Source: JADJPG01 sp964491875
GTDB taxonomy: Bacteria; Verrucomicrobiota; Verrucomicrobiia; Limisphaerales; JADJPG01
Assembly: GCA_964491875.1 (NCBI GenBank)
Contig: CAZBIC010000004.1
Span: 164,262 to 228,261, forward strand
Direction: 5' to 3'
DNA length: 64,000 nt
The position numbers and the translations under genes are program-made. Each line of letters starts with the position of its first letter. Position 1 is the stretch's first letter. This document shows, in pieces, positions 7,801 to 15,398 of this stretch. A model generated the notes under the pieces. That model did no database searches and was not told the origin of the DNA. It saw nothing but the letters and a program-made list of their open reading frames with translations.

Positions 7801-9052
7801 ATGTCTGAGCGCACTCCAACGATTTCCCGGCAACGTTTTGTGCGGCTTTGGAAGCTGTTTCTGCTTTCTGCGCTGCGAATTGCTGTTGCTGCTCTTCTCT
7901 TTCGAGCGCAGTGCCGGCCTGCTGGAACTCTGTCTGCGCTGCTTTCCCAACTGCCTTCGCTTCCTCCGCCATGATGCGCGCACTGTCGAGTGCCTTCGCA
8001 TCCTTCATCTCCGGGCTGTCACGCAGCGTGCTCTCAGCGGACATCGCACGTTGTTCTTCAATGGAGAGCTGTCCGATTTGTTCTGCCAGTTCAACCAAGT
8101 CCGTCTTTGCCGTCTCGAAGGCGCTCTCGGCGGCGCGCAAGCGCCGCATCGTCGCCTCGTATGCGGAATTGGTTTTTCGCACTTCTTCGGCGCGGCGCCG
8201 CGCCGCAATTTGGACGTATCGCTGATACTCCCTGAGAAACAGGCTCGCGCTATCCCGCGCTGCTTTGAAATCGTTTAATTCCTGGCGGTCGGTTTCCAAA
8301 CTGCGGAATGCCTCGGCCACGTCAGCAAGCACCGACTCTGGTAACGGTGGAAGCGCCTGGCTCAATGCGGTCGAGAGCCGCTCTTCGTTCAACGTCCGGG
8401 AGAGTTGCGGCTGGCGCAATTGGATGAGCAGATTGAGCAACGCCTCGTAGCGATCTCCGAGTCCGAACAGGGCTTTATCGACCGCGCTTCGATACTCGCG
8501 GCGATCATCCTCGACCTTGCCACTCCCGAAAACCCTGCCCTTGTCGCCAATGACAGCCTCCAGCTTCGTTCGGGAAAGCGGCTGTCCTGCTTCGTTTTCA
8601 AGGAACAGGTCGCGACCGACGCGCTGCGAAGTGATGAAGAACCACTGTTGAGCAATGCCGCGTCCCTGAACCGCGCGGAGCGCACAGCCGAGCGTCGTGT
8701 ATTCAGCATCGCCACTTTCGCCGATACGACCAAACTCGATCCAGGTGTAGCCCAGTCGGTCGTCATGCTTGCCGCCGAGCAAAAGGTTCCATTCCATCCG
8801 CTTCGCCGAATCCTGATCCGGCTCGACGCGTTGCGGAACAATCTCGCCATCGAGCAAGAATGGAAGCTGAAGAGCCAGGACGCGCGATTTGCCGGTGCCG
8901 TTGTTGCCGCGGAGGAGCAGTCGACCGTCTTTGTAGCGGAACTCCTGATAGTCGTAGCGATACACGTTGAGCAACCCGCCACGAACCGGCTGCCATCGCG
9001 GCCGGCACGCCGCTGGCAACGATACGTCTCCATTGTGTTTCGGGTCGCTCAT
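4892..9052 (-). CDS. jetC: Wadjet type III SMC-like ATPase JetC (TIGR02680-like)
   Basis: This 1386-residue protein is built like MukB/SbcC proteins. The N-terminal Walker A GNNGTGKS is at 49-56. Long Ala/Gln/Glu/Arg-rich coiled coils (about 260-580 and 790-1090) flank a hinge-like middle. The C-terminal ABC signature SGGEK is at 1259-1263 and Walker B LILLDEA ends near 1295. JetC is the motor that extrudes DNA loops on circular plasmids. The length is typical of TIGR02680, whose members always sit in this four-gene neighbourhood. It starts 2 bp after the jetB stop and overlaps jetD. All ATPase motifs are intact, so it should be active. Confidence 0.93.
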   Translation of the reverse strand: MSDPKHNGDVSLPAACRPRWQPVRGGLLNVYRYDYQEFRYKDGRLLLRGNNGTGKSRVLALQLPFLLDGEIVPQRVEPDQDSAKRMEWNLLLGGKHDDRLGYTWIEFGRIGESGDAEYTTLGCALRAVQGRGIAQQWFFITSQRVGRDLFLENEAGQPLSRTKLEAVIGDKGRVFGSGKVEDDRREYRSAVDKALFGLGDRYEALLNLLIQLRQPQLSRTLNEERLSTALSQALPPLPESVLADVAEAFRSLETDRQELNDFKAARDSASLFLREYQRYVQIAARRRAEEVRKTNSAYEATMRRLRAAESAFETAKTDLVELAEQIGQLSIEEQRAMSAESTLRDSPEMKDAKALDSARIMAEEAKAVGKAAQTEFQQAGTALEREEQQQQFAAQKAETASKAAQNVAGKSLECAQTSGLVKRHQEAMDRLGWPEPDVTKIDSIAANVREAVKHRLEASKHVAKLNQQVESARQQLVMAQQGFTQSEGHLNESIEAERKSFTALETERGALLIGYRTWATDVTELKAADSDEIDLAFAGWCEAPVGDSPLVKMLRDAERSATHRIESQRVETQARLNTANQERVGFQAEFNRLRDGYHEPPPAPHTRGVDVRASRPGAPLWALCDFLPSVPEPDRANIEAALEASGLLDAWVTPDGQLLVKDEHDTILAAGICESAPMDQGLDAVLTPSIDPQDQRASTVSEATVRAVLRHIGFGKGTGVAWVDNAGRWQLGPLHGAWSKPAAQHIGHASREAARRRRMTELQTLIDGTNEKINVINNEIEALTQRAAQLQREVAVAPNDGNVRRALAQLEVARQHVSAMRLRLTEAEARATEKRQKLTASTQERDQTAADLGITEWIDKLPELDEATHAYGQALAELWPAIRAQSEAQNQLSLAIERVTGATTSRDLRSTQLVEAKGRAAAAVEKFKTLESTVGVAVREVQQQLELASKKVIAVRGKKSAAEQQQSEKKVERAVAQTKITETTGELQTKELERGGAITGLVAFVGTRQLAVAHSDFSELEPGAWSVARAVDLARHVEMALSSIDHGDDAWNRNQREIHGHFETLQGSLRTHGYMPEASMSDGIFVVSIQFQGRSCTIAELRDSVVAIIQERQQLLDSREREVLENYLIDEVAEHLHDLLHRALNWKDEINEELASRPMSTGMMLKFIWEAVPELPPAFAEARRLLLGARGTWSPSERAAVGEFLQQQIKAVRAANDTGTWQDHLRQAFDYRKWHQFGVERKQDGVWKRLTRRTHGTGSGGEKAIALTLPQLAAAAAHYRSACKTAPRLILLDEAFVGVDKNMRAKCMDLLRVFDLDVVMTSESEWGCYPTVPAIAIYQLSAREGIDAVHATRWVWNGKQRVRDDSPLPEARPPTSDSATTLTETL

Positions 9053-9054
9053 GT

Positions 9055-10320
9055 TCAGAAAAGAGACGGCTCCTTGATTGTAGTCTCCTCCGGCTCATCG
9101 GCGAGGCCATAGCGAGCGATGGCCGGAAGCGGTTTCACACCTTCCGCCACGCGACGTACGAGCCGCAATGCCTCAAGTCTGTCGATGGTGGTTTCCGTCA
9201 GAACACGGTTGGCTCCCGGCTCCGCCACATCTTTGCGCCAGTGCGACCGATGTTCGGCGATTAGCTCCGCCGTCTCCCCACAGAGTTCAGCGAAGCCCAC
9301 TGCCGCATCGGGCCTCTCGCGAAGCCGGTTCGCCAGAAATTCGGAGAGCAACAGCGTGAGATGCCCTTCCGTGCCTTCTTCGGGAAACGCTACATCCGCG
9401 AAATCGCCGTGAGGGTCCACCAGTGCGATTCCTTCCGCGCGAATCTCCGGCACGAGTCCTGTTGCCTCGACAATGTGCGGCAGTATGAAACCGCGTTGCC
9501 GGTCGAGATATGTGCGCTCGCGGTCGTTGAGCGTGTCGTAATACAAAACTGGATCGTCCAACAATCGGCGCATTAGGCGCACGCGAATTTGGCGGTTCTG
9601 CCCATCTTCCGTATCCGGCATCGATTCCTCAACGACGGCGGCCAGCCGCTCTTCAAAGCTCGTGCTGCTGACCGTTGACGGCCCGCGTTGCACACAGAGC
9701 ATGGCCGTCAGCAAAGGTCTGTTCACGTTGTAGAGCACATCACTACGCTCGTCCCTGACGAACTGATCCTCGTCACCTTGCCTGCGCCAGAGCACATGTC
9801 GCTCGCACAAGAACCGGATGACCTGCACTAAATCACGTCGCTGATCCATCGACTTGAGGTCAAATGAAAGGCCACATCCGGCCAGTGCGGAGTCTCCGGC
9901 GAAGAACCCAACCATCGCATCGGCCAGCCTGCCGAGGGTCGTCTGGCGTTCGCTCCGTTCCAAGGCGGCGAGCGCCAGACAGAGCAACACATAGCGGGTC
10001 CGCCCAAATGGTACGTTCGTACGCTCATCGCGTGCGGCTCGGGTCCTGTCAGCCACGTCCGGCGGAGTTTTGCGCAGGCGCGCAAACTCGCTGGTCACAT
10101 GCAACGTCCAGTTGGCGTGATGAGCGAGCCACTCTTTCAGTTGGTCAGCGTGACGGCGAACCAAGCCGAACTCACGGGCATCCGGGCCGTCGGCAGTAAG
10201 CAGGGGATTTTTCAGCAGTGCTCGCAGCGCCCGTTGTCGCTCCTCACGTGATGCTTCGCTCAATTTTTCGTCAAGCGGAACTGAGGCTTTGTCCGGTTCG
10301 TGAGACGGCCTGGTATTCAT
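9055..10320 (-). CDS. jetB: Wadjet type III subunit JetB (DUF2398, TIGR02678-like)
   Basis: The 421-residue protein occupies the second position of the cluster and has the size and helical winged-helix-rich character of DUF2398/TIGR02678 proteins. Recognisable stretches are RRHADQLKEWL near 55-65, a central RTRYVLLCLALAALER helix, LYNVNRPLL, and a C-terminal LRLVRRVAEGVKPLPAIARY segment typical of a winged helix. In Wadjet, JetB is the kleisin-associated (MukE-like) partner that binds the JetA/JetC core. The start overlaps the jetA stop by 4 bp. No catalytic motif is expected or seen. Family assignment rests on sequence resemblance and synteny. Confidence 0.85.
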   Translation of the reverse strand: MNTRPSHEPDKASVPLDEKLSEASREERQRALRALLKNPLLTADGPDAREFGLVRRHADQLKEWLAHHANWTLHVTSEFARLRKTPPDVADRTRAARDERTNVPFGRTRYVLLCLALAALERSERQTTLGRLADAMVGFFAGDSALAGCGLSFDLKSMDQRRDLVQVIRFLCERHVLWRRQGDEDQFVRDERSDVLYNVNRPLLTAMLCVQRGPSTVSSTSFEERLAAVVEESMPDTEDGQNRQIRVRLMRRLLDDPVLYYDTLNDRERTYLDRQRGFILPHIVEATGLVPEIRAEGIALVDPHGDFADVAFPEEGTEGHLTLLLSEFLANRLRERPDAAVGFAELCGETAELIAEHRSHWRKDVAEPGANRVLTETTIDRLEALRLVRRVAEGVKPLPAIARYGLADEPEETTIKEPSLF

Positions 10321-11897
10321 GTTGCCGATGAGGTGGCGATCTCCAACTCCGGTTCGGTGAAAGCGTTTGTGATTCTCACATAGTAATCCTGCCCGCGCAG
10401 AATACCATCGGCAGTTGTGATTGTCGCTTCGCTGTCGTCAGCAATCGGCTCCAGTTCGATGCGCAAGCTTCCATCCGTAGAATGAGCAACAATGATGTCA
10501 GTCGGATGAATTTTGGACGCGAGCGATTCCCCTAAAAGATCGAGAAACAAATCTAGCTCCGCCGTTGTTTCAAGTGCGCCAAAGTCAGATAATCTCGTGC
10601 GGATACCCTGCGCGAGTCGGCGCTGAGCGGTGGCCACCTGCAGCGCTTCGTCATGGGCGAGTCGGGCGAGCAGTTCCTTTTCTTTGCTACGATCCACGAC
10701 ACTCTTCGCCGGACCCTTCGGCACATGCCGTCCTGACTGCTTCACGCGGGGTGAGAGACGCAACGGTTCGGTGTCCAACCAGCTTGTTTGCGGGGCGACC
10801 GGGTCTTGGTCGCGGCGCTCAAGCGTATCTTCATCAATCCGGAGGTGTCGTGCGCCGGCAAGTCCGAACGCAGCGCGCCAGAGCCGATGAGCGTCGCCAT
10901 CGGTCGGAGCCTCGGCAAACCAGCGGGCCAAAGCTTGAAGATCGGCCACACGGTCACTGCGCGAGATACGCTGATCGTTGATTCGCGCCACCGCAGTGAG
11001 CAACGCGGGAATCGCGGATCGCGCCCGGCTCCGCAGCACTTCAGCTTGTGATTGTCGGCCCGTGTCGCTGATGAACCAGCCGCGCAATCCAACCCAGCGC
11101 GCCCTCCACAGTTCGCGTGCTTCGCGCAGACGTGAGTCCTTCTCGTGATCGAGAGCATCAACAACGTCGCGCTGCGCAGCTGCTTCAAGCAGCCGTTCGA
11201 TTCCGTGTTTTTCGATTTCACGCAGACGTCCGGCAATTTCGTGCGTGGCGATCACCAGTTCGCCGATGAACCGCTCCAGATAATCGATCAGCGTCTGCTT
11301 GTAGGAGAGAAATGTCTCCACGGTGATGCCGTGGAGATCGATGGTTCGTTGCAAGCTGCGGAGAAACGTCTGCGCCCGGGCAGTCAATTGCTCGAACCGG
11401 CTGCTGAGCGAATGCAGCACGCGATGAGCGACACTTTCGTCTGGCGTTTGACTTTCGCTCAGCTTGGAAAGTTCACCGAGATATTGGCGAATATCCACCA
11501 GGGCCGAGGCTTGAAGTTCACCGGGCTGCACCAACGTCTCGAAAAACAACGTCAACGCGCGCTCCGCCGCCTCGCCTTCCATTGTAAGCTGGTATAGGAA
11601 GCGCGGACGGTAGAATTCCTCAATCGTGGAGACATCAGCCGTGTCTCGATGAGCCTCAAGATTGCGCCATTCGCACAACTGGATCAGGGCTGCATCAATT
11701 GCTCCCGCGTCGCTTTCTTGGAGCAAACCTTCGGCCTGTAAGGCCACGCGCACATCACTGGGACGCAAGTGGAGGGCAAATCCCGTTTTGGCCTGCACGA
11801 AGGCCCGAAGAACCGCACGGTAAAGCGTCGCTTTATCCGCATTCAGATGCGAAAAGACGGAGACAGAACTCAGGCTTGGATCAGTCCTATCCGGCAT
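10317..11897 (-). CDS. jetA: Wadjet type III subunit JetA (DUF2397, TIGR02677-like)
   Basis: The 526-residue first gene of the operon starts with a short tail and then VFSHLNADKATLYRAVLRAF, the characteristic opening of DUF2397. A winged-helix region (LCEWRNLEAHRDTADVSTIEEF, YQLTMEGEAAERAL) and long helices follow. JetA is the kleisin (MukF-like) subunit bridging the JetC heads. Its length is close to the ~500 residues of TIGR02677. It is followed immediately by jetB with a 4-bp overlap. The operon presumably starts from a promoter in the 386-bp region upstream. No good Shine-Dalgarno is visible before the ATG at 11897. Confidence 0.87.
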   Translation of the reverse strand: MPDRTDPSLSSVSVFSHLNADKATLYRAVLRAFVQAKTGFALHLRPSDVRVALQAEGLLQESDAGAIDAALIQLCEWRNLEAHRDTADVSTIEEFYRPRFLYQLTMEGEAAERALTLFFETLVQPGELQASALVDIRQYLGELSKLSESQTPDESVAHRVLHSLSSRFEQLTARAQTFLRSLQRTIDLHGITVETFLSYKQTLIDYLERFIGELVIATHEIAGRLREIEKHGIERLLEAAAQRDVVDALDHEKDSRLREARELWRARWVGLRGWFISDTGRQSQAEVLRSRARSAIPALLTAVARINDQRISRSDRVADLQALARWFAEAPTDGDAHRLWRAAFGLAGARHLRIDEDTLERRDQDPVAPQTSWLDTEPLRLSPRVKQSGRHVPKGPAKSVVDRSKEKELLARLAHDEALQVATAQRRLAQGIRTRLSDFGALETTAELDLFLDLLGESLASKIHPTDIIVAHSTDGSLRIELEPIADDSEATITTADGILRGQDYYVRITNAFTEPELEIATSSAT

Positions 11898-12283
11898 TTA
11901 ATGACAGGGTTGAGAATCCCCGCGCAAACGTCAACATCGAGTGTGTGCGACGGAAGGATTCGCCCGCTCGGCCCCGCCGGCTGACCCAATCTCAATTGGT
12001 TTGTCTAACGCTCGTCTGGATATGCTCCGTGGCCATCGCGGTGACCGCCACACAGCAGATACCGGCGGAGCAGGAATCCTTCGCTCAGGCTCCGAGTACG
12101 CGAGCACGAAGCCATTAACTCTCAAATAGCTTCCTGACCGTGTGCCACTTTTTGTGCCACTCCTCTGACTTTCTGGAGAGACTTGAATTGATGGGGTAGA
12201 CGTGAATACTTACTAATGTTTATGGGACTTAACACCACTTCTCGTGAAACGAATTGAAAAGTCGGGAAATCGCCAAGGAGTGA
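11898..12283. other. Intergenic region between jetA and the interrupted tRNA-Leu
   Basis: These 386 bp contain no supported gene. Two short overlapping frames around 11931-12129 occur on opposite strands with no start context. The region should carry the jet promoter on the minus strand, but no clear -35/-10 pair was found. It contains the TGTGCCACT direct repeats at 12141-12161 and runs up to the tRNA breakpoint, so it is best read as the end of the integrated island. Confidence 0.5.
12141..12161. repeat. Direct repeat TGTGCCACT x2 near island end
   Basis: TGTGCCACT occurs at 12141-12149 and again at 12153-12161, 12 bp apart start to start, joined by TTT. Short direct repeats of this kind near a tRNA insertion boundary commonly serve as arm-type integrase or excisionase binding sites. 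That role is inferred. Confidence 0.45.
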
Positions 12284-12323
12284 ATTTTGAGTCTAGCGCG
12301 TCTGCCAATTCCGCCACATCGGC
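12284..12323 (-). tRNA. tRNA-Leu(CAA), 5' half only, interrupted in/after the anticodon loop
   Basis: On the minus strand, from 12323, the sequence gives a leucine tRNA acceptor strand (GCCGATG), a D arm with the class II D loop (GCGGAATTGGCAGACGC), a 5' anticodon stem CTAGA and the loop CTCAAAA with anticodon CAA at 12289-12287. The expected 3' stem TCTAG is replaced by TTCAC. No variable arm, T arm or complementary acceptor strand follows in the next 100 bp. The gene is therefore broken one base after the anticodon loop. The break is best explained by site-specific integration of the island to the left. The native 3' half should lie beyond the left edge of the window. Confidence 0.75.
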
Positions 12324-12486
12324 CACCAAGCTGCGTAAACGCAGGACCTCTTTCCTACACCATTGATCGCCGGTGCCGCAAGCACCCAATTCACATGCAT
12401 CGTCGATGTGGTAAGTTCCTCGCGCGTGCCCAGCGTAGCCATTGCCCGCTTTACTCCTCCTTGGTGCGGGCCCATGCTGGTGCAGA

Positions 12487-13095
12487 ATGTCAACGCACTC
12501 TGAGTCTCCGCTCGATCGTCTTTGGAAGGAATATGGCGCGGCTTTCCGCGACTTCGATGACATCACGCTCGGGCGCTGGCTTTCCCAGACCCTTTCGCAG
12601 CTGGCGGGTCGTTCCTGGCGCCTTTCGCATCCGCTGCTGGGTGCCTACCGGCTGGCGGCGCAGCTGGCGCATGAACGCCAGATCTGGCTCAAGCGCATGG
12701 CGACTCCGCCTTCAGCGTATCGTGAGTCGACCTGCTGCCGGGCGCCGTTGTTGCCGCTGTTCACTCGCGACGTCCTCGATGCCGGGTTGATCTGCCAGCA
12801 TTGCGGGGATACCTGCGTGCCTTTCGATGACATCCCGCCGGAGCTGCAGTCGGAAGCGCGGGACTGGGCCCAGAAGTATGCCCCGTTACACGCCGTGGCC
12901 CACTGGGATGACGTCCAACGCAAGAAGTGCGGGAGTTACGACGGCGCGTTGGACGATGCGGCCGATGACGTGGAGGAATTGCTCGCCACGGCAGGCCGGG
13001 ACATCGTGCCGAAGTTCCTCGAGGCGTATCCTGCCATTGTCTGGGAAGATCAGGATGAATGCCTCGAAGTTCGTCCCGAAGACATCGAGCTGTGA
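12487..13095 (+). CDS. Conserved hypothetical protein with CxxC motif
   Basis: The 202-residue protein starts MSTHSESPLDRLWKEYGAA. It is largely helical, with no signal peptide or membrane segment. It contains a Cys pair at about 78-79 (ESTCCRAPLLPLF) and a CQHCGDTC motif near 98-103, compatible with a small zinc or redox site. The C-terminus is very acidic (DDAADDVEELL, DQDECLEVRPEDIEL). The ATG at 12487 was chosen because the frame upstream reads through low-complexity residues. It lies 16 bp before the AsmA-like gene on the same strand. No function is recognised. Confidence 0.75.
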   Translation: MSTHSESPLDRLWKEYGAAFRDFDDITLGRWLSQTLSQLAGRSWRLSHPLLGAYRLAAQLAHERQIWLKRMATPPSAYRESTCCRAPLLPLFTRDVLDAGLICQHCGDTCVPFDDIPPELQSEARDWAQKYAPLHAVAHWDDVQRKKCGSYDGALDDAADDVEELLATAGRDIVPKFLEAYPAIVWEDQDECLEVRPEDIEL

Positions 13096-13111
13096 GTCGC
13101 TCGCCCTGCCT

Positions 13112-13807
13112 ATGAAGAAACGATTCCTGCGCTGGTTGATTGTGCTGCTGGGAATTGTGATCGTGCTCTTTGTCGCGGTGTTGTTGTCGCGGGATCTAGT
13201 TCTGAAATCACTCGCGGCGCGGGGCATCGAAGAAGAGACAGGGCTTCGCGCGGTCATCGGGGAACTTTCCACGGAACTCGGCTCGGGCGCGCTGCATGTG
13301 CGGAATCTGAAGCTCTACAATCCTCCGGAGTTTGGCGGCCAGCTCATGGCGGATGTGCCGGAGCTTTACGTCGACGTGGATGCGGAGAAGGCGGCGAATG
13401 GGAAGCTGCACTTCCGCAGTCTCAAGTTGATCCTCACCGAGCTGAACATCGTGAAGAATGCCGCCGGCCGGCTGAACCTCGACGGAGTCGAGAAACGCGT
13501 CCGCGAACGCATCCGCCAGCGTCGTGAACGGAACAAGGGAGAGAAATTCGAGTTCGAATTCGCCGGACTTGAGCACATGCAGCTGACGTTGCGCAAGGTG
13601 CTTTACACTGATCTGAAGCTGCCAGCTCAAACTCGCGCACTGGATTTGGCAATTCAGGACGAAGTCGTGCGGGGCTTAAAGACGGAGGACGAGCTGGGGC
13701 GATGGGCGGGCGGAATGATGTTTCGCCTGCTGATGCAGGTTTCGCTCAGTCAGCTGGGGGCGCCCGGGCTCGAAGCCACTCCGGCTTCGCCCCCGGCGTC
13801 ACCCTGA
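13112..13807 (+). CDS. AsmA-like membrane-anchored envelope protein
   Basis: The 231-residue protein has an N-terminal positively charged anchor (MKKRFLRWL) with one transmembrane helix up to residue ~25. A periplasmic region follows with the pattern of AsmA/DUF748 N-termini: IEEETGLRAVIGELSTELGSG, then HVRNLKLYNPPEFGG and ELYVDVDAEKAANGKLHFRSLKLI. Such proteins relate to outer-membrane lipid or protein homeostasis. It is much shorter than full AsmA, so it represents only the N-terminal domain. It is transcribed with the upstream CxxC protein and ends 67 bp before nuoC. Confidence 0.7.
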   Translation: MKKRFLRWLIVLLGIVIVLFVAVLLSRDLVLKSLAARGIEEETGLRAVIGELSTELGSGALHVRNLKLYNPPEFGGQLMADVPELYVDVDAEKAANGKLHFRSLKLILTELNIVKNAAGRLNLDGVEKRVRERIRQRRERNKGEKFEFEFAGLEHMQLTLRKVLYTDLKLPAQTRALDLAIQDEVVRGLKTEDELGRWAGGMMFRLLMQVSLSQLGAPGLEATPASPPASP

Positions 13808-13874
13808 ACTGGATGGCGAGTCAGCCAGCGCCAAATGGTTTGTCTGCGGCCGGGAATCACGTTACACCTTCGCC

Positions 13875-14507
13875 ATGGAAACCTTGGAACAGATCAAGGC
13901 TCGCATTGAAGCAGCGGTCCCCGGCGCGCAATTACAGATCATCCCGAATGATTCGCCGTCCGCCCAAACCTCTTTGCTGGTGGATTCTCCTCACGCCGTT
14001 GCGGTGGCGAAGTTTCTCCGGGACGACCCCGCGCTCTGCCTTGATTACGCCTCCAATGTGACGGGCATCGACTGGCCGGAACGGGTCGATAAGATCAAAA
14101 CCAAGGTGAAGAAGCTGGTCGACGGCGTGGAAAAGGAAGTGGAAGAGATTGCTGAAAAGAAAACGCCGGCTTACCTGGAAGTTGTTTACCATCTTTACTC
14201 CATCGCGAAGAAGCACGGGCCGGTCATCCTGCGGCTGCGAACGGCCGATCGTGGTGAGAACGTCACCGTGCCTTCCCTGACCGGGCTGTGGCGCGGCTGC
14301 GAATTGCAGGAGCGGGAGGTGTTTGATCTCTACGGGGTGCGTTTCGAAGGACATCCGGACCTGCGGCGCATCCTGATGTGGGATGGCTTCAAGGATTTCC
14401 CGATGCGCAAAGATTATGTGGAACCCGGCGACTACGAATACGAGCCCACACCGCACGATGAAGTTCTCGAAAAAGTGAAGGCGGCGCAGGCGCCCGCGGC
14501 GAGCTGA
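13875..14507 (+). CDS. nuoC: NADH-quinone oxidoreductase subunit C (30 kDa)
   Basis: The 210-residue protein carries the complex I 30-kDa signature EREVFDLYGVRFEGHPDLRRILM followed by DGFKDFPMRKDY (residues ~152-178). NuoC is part of the peripheral arm that connects the NADH module to the quinone-binding NuoD/NuoB. A lysine/glutamate-rich insertion (about 73-99, KTKVKKLVDGVEKEVEEIAEKK) separates the N-terminal part from the core and is not typical of short NuoC proteins. No other nuo genes are adjacent: an AsmA-like gene precedes it and a coiled-coil protein follows after a promoter. The remaining subunits must be encoded elsewhere. Confidence 0.92.
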   Translation: METLEQIKARIEAAVPGAQLQIIPNDSPSAQTSLLVDSPHAVAVAKFLRDDPALCLDYASNVTGIDWPERVDKIKTKVKKLVDGVEKEVEEIAEKKTPAYLEVVYHLYSIAKKHGPVILRLRTADRGENVTVPSLTGLWRGCELQEREVFDLYGVRFEGHPDLRRILMWDGFKDFPMRKDYVEPGDYEYEPTPHDEVLEKVKAAQAPAAS

Positions 14508-14571
14508 ATGGCTGGTGGCCCCGGCGGGGCAGGGCGATGCAACGGTTGCAGCGAAACAAAAAACGCAGTCG

Positions 14572-14600
14572 TTGACACCGCCATGAACCGCATCTAGGCT
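14572..14600 (+). promoter_or_regulatory. Sigma-70-type promoter of the coiled-coil membrane protein gene
   Basis: TTGACA at 14572-14577 is followed after exactly 17 bp by TAGGCT at 14595-14600, 32 bp upstream of the ATG at 14633. A perfect -35 with optimal spacing supports a housekeeping promoter. The -10 matches the consensus only moderately. Confidence 0.6.
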
Positions 14601-14632
14601 GATCAAGAATTTAACTCGATACATCGGAACAC

Positions 14633-15388
14633 ATGTTACTTCGAATCTGTTTAATCTTGGCGATTTTGACCGGCGTGGGCGTCATCGGTGTGAGCCAGTT
14701 CATGTTGAAGCCCCAAATCGAGGAGATCATCACCAACCGGAATACCTTCGAGCAGGAACGGAACAGCGCGAGGACTGAGCTCTCCAAGACGAAGACCACC
14801 CTCAAGAACACCAACGAAAAACTCGCCAAGACTGAGTCGACGCTCGAGGAAACCAAGACCCAGTTAACTGCGACGACCGCCAAGTTCGAAGGCGAGCAGA
14901 AACGGGCGAACGGGCTGCAGGACGGCCTTAATAAGTCCAACAGCGAACTTAAGGCGGCGAAGGACGAGTTGTTTGCCTACACGTCAACAAGTGTTAAGCC
15001 GGAGGAAATCAAGAGTCTCGTAGCTTCGGTGAAGAGTTTGACGGTGGAGAGTCAGGCGCTGAAGGTTGAAAGCCAGATGCTGGCTAGAAAAGTAACCCAG
15101 CAGGAGAACACTATCAAAACGCTAACCGGTGGCGCGGAAGATCCGCCGTTGCCCCGCGACATCCGTGGCAAAGTCGTCGTCGTGGATCCGAAATGGGATT
15201 TCTTGGTTCTCGATATCGGTGCCAAGAACAGCTTGGTTCAAAATGGTGTTCTTCTCGTCAGTCGCAATGGTGAGTTGGTGGCGAAAGTTCGCGTGATGGA
15301 AGTTCAGGAGAATCGTTCCATTGCGAACATCATGCCTGGTTGGAAGATTAAGGACGTCACCGAAGGCGACATGGTCCTTCCTTACTGA
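14633..15388 (+). CDS. Inner-membrane-anchored coiled-coil protein of unknown function
   Basis: The 251-residue protein has one N-terminal transmembrane helix (residues 4-24). A long Lys/Glu/Thr-rich coiled coil (about 30-115) has visible heptad repeats such as TEL SKTKTTL KNTNEKL. A second short coil covers 122-160, and a C-terminal beta-rich domain begins near 170 (RGKVVVVDPKWDFLVLDIGAKN). The last domain resembles the small barrels seen in MreC-like or chromosome-periphery proteins, but no family was recognised. It is followed by a small lipoprotein gene 10 bp downstream, suggesting a two-gene envelope unit. It shares architecture with the protein at 52052-52819. Confidence 0.8.
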   Translation: MLLRICLILAILTGVGVIGVSQFMLKPQIEEIITNRNTFEQERNSARTELSKTKTTLKNTNEKLAKTESTLEETKTQLTATTAKFEGEQKRANGLQDGLNKSNSELKAAKDELFAYTSTSVKPEEIKSLVASVKSLTVESQALKVESQMLARKVTQQENTIKTLTGGAEDPPLPRDIRGKVVVVDPKWDFLVLDIGAKNSLVQNGVLLVSRNGELVAKVRVMEVQENRSIANIMPGWKIKDVTEGDMVLPY

Positions 15389-15398
15389 GGCTCCCCCG

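Larger units (their letters stand above)
1..12284. mobile_element. Putative tRNA-Leu-integrated island carrying Wadjet type III and a ligase/nuclease operon (left end outside window)
   Basis: All genes from the left edge to jetA are on the minus strand. They are defence or DNA-processing genes, and the block stops where a tRNA-Leu(CAA) gene is interrupted at its anticodon loop (12284). To the right the genes are ordinary chromosomal ones (nuoC, rny, rarA). Two copies of TGTGCCACT lie 130 bp inside this boundary, as is often seen near integrase-bound ends. No integrase, excisionase or origin is visible, so the mobility machinery is either beyond the left edge or lost. The island is an inference from the boundary and gene content. 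The other att half was not seen. Confidence 0.6.

Noticed and set aside
3651..11897. MukBEF or type I/II Wadjet
   Set aside because: JetA, JetB and JetD resemble DUF2397, DUF2398 and DUF2399, and JetC has the ~1380-aa TIGR02680 size, all diagnostic of type III.
12190..12323. tRNA-Leu interrupted by a group I intron
   Set aside because: No sequence with a variable arm, T arm or acceptor complement follows within the intergenic region, so an intron with a nearby 3' exon is not supported.
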